A stretch of DNA of 23,343 nucleotides from the IMG/VR virus record IMGVR_UViG_3300046792_000132, positions 1-23,343 of that record; one strand, given 5' to 3'. Origin of the DNA: a virus. The first letter of the stretch is position 1, and each line of letters starts with the position of its first letter. Positions 21,968-23,343 of this stretch are shown here, piece after piece. The notes beneath the pieces were generated by a model, which did no database searches, had not been told where the DNA came from, and worked only from the letters and a program-made list of their open reading frames with translations. The position numbers were made by a program, and so were the translations under genes.

Positions 21968-23343
21968 TGGACATCGTAGGGATCGATTGGGAGACGTTCT
22001 ACGACCCCAAGCAGGGGTACTCATTGACGACGATGAGCACCCTCGACTACATCCGCGACCCGCGCTTCCGGGCGTTGGGGTTCAGCCTCAAGGTGAACAG
22101 CAAGCCCACCGTCTACGTCCCCGAGAGCAAGGTGGCCGCGGCGATGAAGCACCTGAAGCCGCAGATCGAGGCGTCGGGTGTGTACATGCACAACGCGATG
22201 TTCGACGCCGCCATCATGAACTGGCACTACGGCGTGCGACCGCAGATGATCTTCGACACGCTGTCGATGGCGCGGGCGCGCGGGCTGCAGCACCCCGACA
22301 AGGCCGGGGGCCTGTCGCTCGCCAAACTCGCCGCGTACTACGGCCTCGGGGAGAAGGCGTGGCTGTCGCCGGAGTCGAGCGCGTGGGAGTTGGAGGTGAG
22401 GGCGAAGCAGGACGCCGACCTGACGCTGGGCGTGTTCATGCGCCTGTTGCCGTTCCCCAAGAACGAACTCGAGTTGATCGACTGGACCATCCGCTGCTTC
22501 ACCGAGCCCAAGATCTGGGCGGACCAGGACATGCTGCAGGAACTGCTCGATGAGCGGGCGGCGCGGCTGGCCGACCTGTTCGGTCCCGGCGGGCGCACCG
22601 GCTACAACATCGAGGACATGCGCTCCCCCGCCATGTTCGCCAGCGTGCTCGAGCGTTTCGGCGTCGAGGTGCCGATGAAGTGGAGCGCCAAGCAGGAGTG
22701 CGAGACGTGGGCCTTCGCCAAGACCGACGAGGGCATGGTCGCATTGCTGGAGTCGGAGGATGACGACGTCGCCCTGCTGGCGCAGGCGCGGCTGGAATCG
22801 AAGGCTGCCGGGGACGGCGATCGCGCGGAGCGCCTGCTGCGTGCGGCCCAGCACGGGCCGGTGCCGATCCCGCTGGGCTATTGCGCCACGCACACCACAC
22901 GGTGGAACGGCGCCGACGGCCTCAATCCGCAGAATTTCAAGCGCGGTGGCGTCATCCGCGAGTCGCTGCGGGCGCCGAACGGGAGGCTCTTTGTGGTGGG
23001 GGATAGCGGCCAGGTCGAGGCGCGGGGGACGGCGTGGATCTCCGGCCAGCAGGACCTGGTGGACCTCTTCGCATCGGGGACCGACGTCTACAGCGCGTTC
23101 GGCACGCGCGCGTTCGGCTATGCCGTCAGCAAGGCCACCGAGTATGAGAGGTTCAGTAGTAAAACTACGGTCCTCGGCGCAGGCTTCGGCGCCAGCGGCG
23201 AGACGCTCGCCAAGCAGGCGCAGGCGGAGATCCGCAAGCGGAACCTCAAGCTGCAGCCGCCGACGCAGGAGACGTTCGACGCGCTTGTAAACTCCTATCG
23301 CCAGGACTATGCTGAAGTGCCGAAGAAGTGGCGCGAACTGGAG
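21967..23343 (+). CDS. Family A DNA polymerase with 3'-5' exonuclease, partial (first 459 aa)
   Basis: The open frame from ATG 21967 runs to the window end. The N-terminal exonuclease shows ExoI D7/E9 (GIDWETF), ExoII D80 (HNAMFD) and an ExoIII-like KQDADLT near 147-153. Polymerase motif A is GDSGQVEARG with D346 and E351. Motif B (O-helix) is R395, K399, L403, F407 in ERFSSKTTVLGAGFG. These match E. coli R754, K758, F762 and Y766, so the F762 place is Leu and the Y766 place is Phe. Motif C lies beyond the window. It is the phage replicative polymerase, coupled to the preceding small gene by TAATG. An AGTTTACAA motif lies antisense at 23285-23293 inside the gene. Confidence 0.93.
   Translation, partial: MDIVGIDWETFYDPKQGYSLTTMSTLDYIRDPRFRALGFSLKVNSKPTVYVPESKVAAAMKHLKPQIEASGVYMHNAMFDAAIMNWHYGVRPQMIFDTLSMARARGLQHPDKAGGLSLAKLAAYYGLGEKAWLSPESSAWELEVRAKQDADLTLGVFMRLLPFPKNELELIDWTIRCFTEPKIWADQDMLQELLDERAARLADLFGPGGRTGYNIEDMRSPAMFASVLERFGVEVPMKWSAKQECETWAFAKTDEGMVALLESEDDDVALLAQARLESKAAGDGDRAERLLRAAQHGPVPIPLGYCATHTTRWNGADGLNPQNFKRGGVIRESLRAPNGRLFVVGDSGQVEARGTAWISGQQDLVDLFASGTDVYSAFGTRAFGYAVSKATEYERFSSKTTVLGAGFGASGETLAKQAQAEIRKRNLKLQPPTQETFDALVNSYRQDYAEVPKKWRELE

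Overview
The window is a contiguous piece of a tailed double-stranded DNA phage (Caudoviricetes) or of a prophage. It holds a complete head-packaging and morphogenesis module, part of a fibre module, a long cassette of small early genes and the start of a family A DNA polymerase gene. The DNA is strongly GC-rich with GC-ending codons and clear Shine-Dalgarno sites, which fits a high-GC Gram-negative host (Pseudomonadota, perhaps Betaproteobacteria); the host is an inference. A portal of about 736 residues with a long helical C-terminus resembles P22-type podovirus portals, so short-tailed morphology is likely but unproven. There is no rRNA, tRNA, CRISPR array, IS element or integrase here.

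Left arm, bases 1-14079, all on the minus strand. In transcription order from the right: an unknown 130-residue protein, a small lipoprotein-like protein, terminase small and large subunits, portal, an 80-residue protein overlapping the portal 3' end, a GroES-like co-chaperonin, scaffold, an unknown protein, a probable head decoration protein, major capsid protein, an intrinsic terminator, a 35-residue basic protein, a compact three-way-junction RNA element, two unknown probable virion proteins, a zinc-ribbon protein, and three fibre/adhesin genes. In those last three, a shared N-terminal anchor, collagen-like repeats and a glycine-rich C-terminal domain are recombined. The leftmost fibre gene runs off the window.

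Control region, 14080-14431. The two transcription units diverge here. An inverted repeat of TAGTTTAC carries outward-facing -10-like hexamers. The same AT-rich motif recurs elsewhere, including inside a second promoter at 17094-17121, which suggests a phage operator or promoter family.

Right arm, 14432-23343, all on the plus strand. First comes a short, less GC-rich operon (two microproteins, a DUF7227-type cysteine-rich protein, two zinc-finger-like proteins and one more small protein) closed by a UUCG-loop hairpin. Next is a 541-base AT-rich gene-free stretch with a (TA)12 tract and a near-consensus sigma70 promoter that drives an Xre-like HTH gene. After a zinc-finger gene and a second promoter, about sixteen tiny genes follow, most linked by ATGA, GTGA or TAATG junctions. 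They include a HicA-like protein and an HNH endonuclease, and lead into the DNA polymerase gene, which is cut by the window end.

The layout is early/replication genes rightward and late/structural genes leftward from a shared control region, with the HTH protein as the only visible candidate regulator. Most small early genes have no assignable function.
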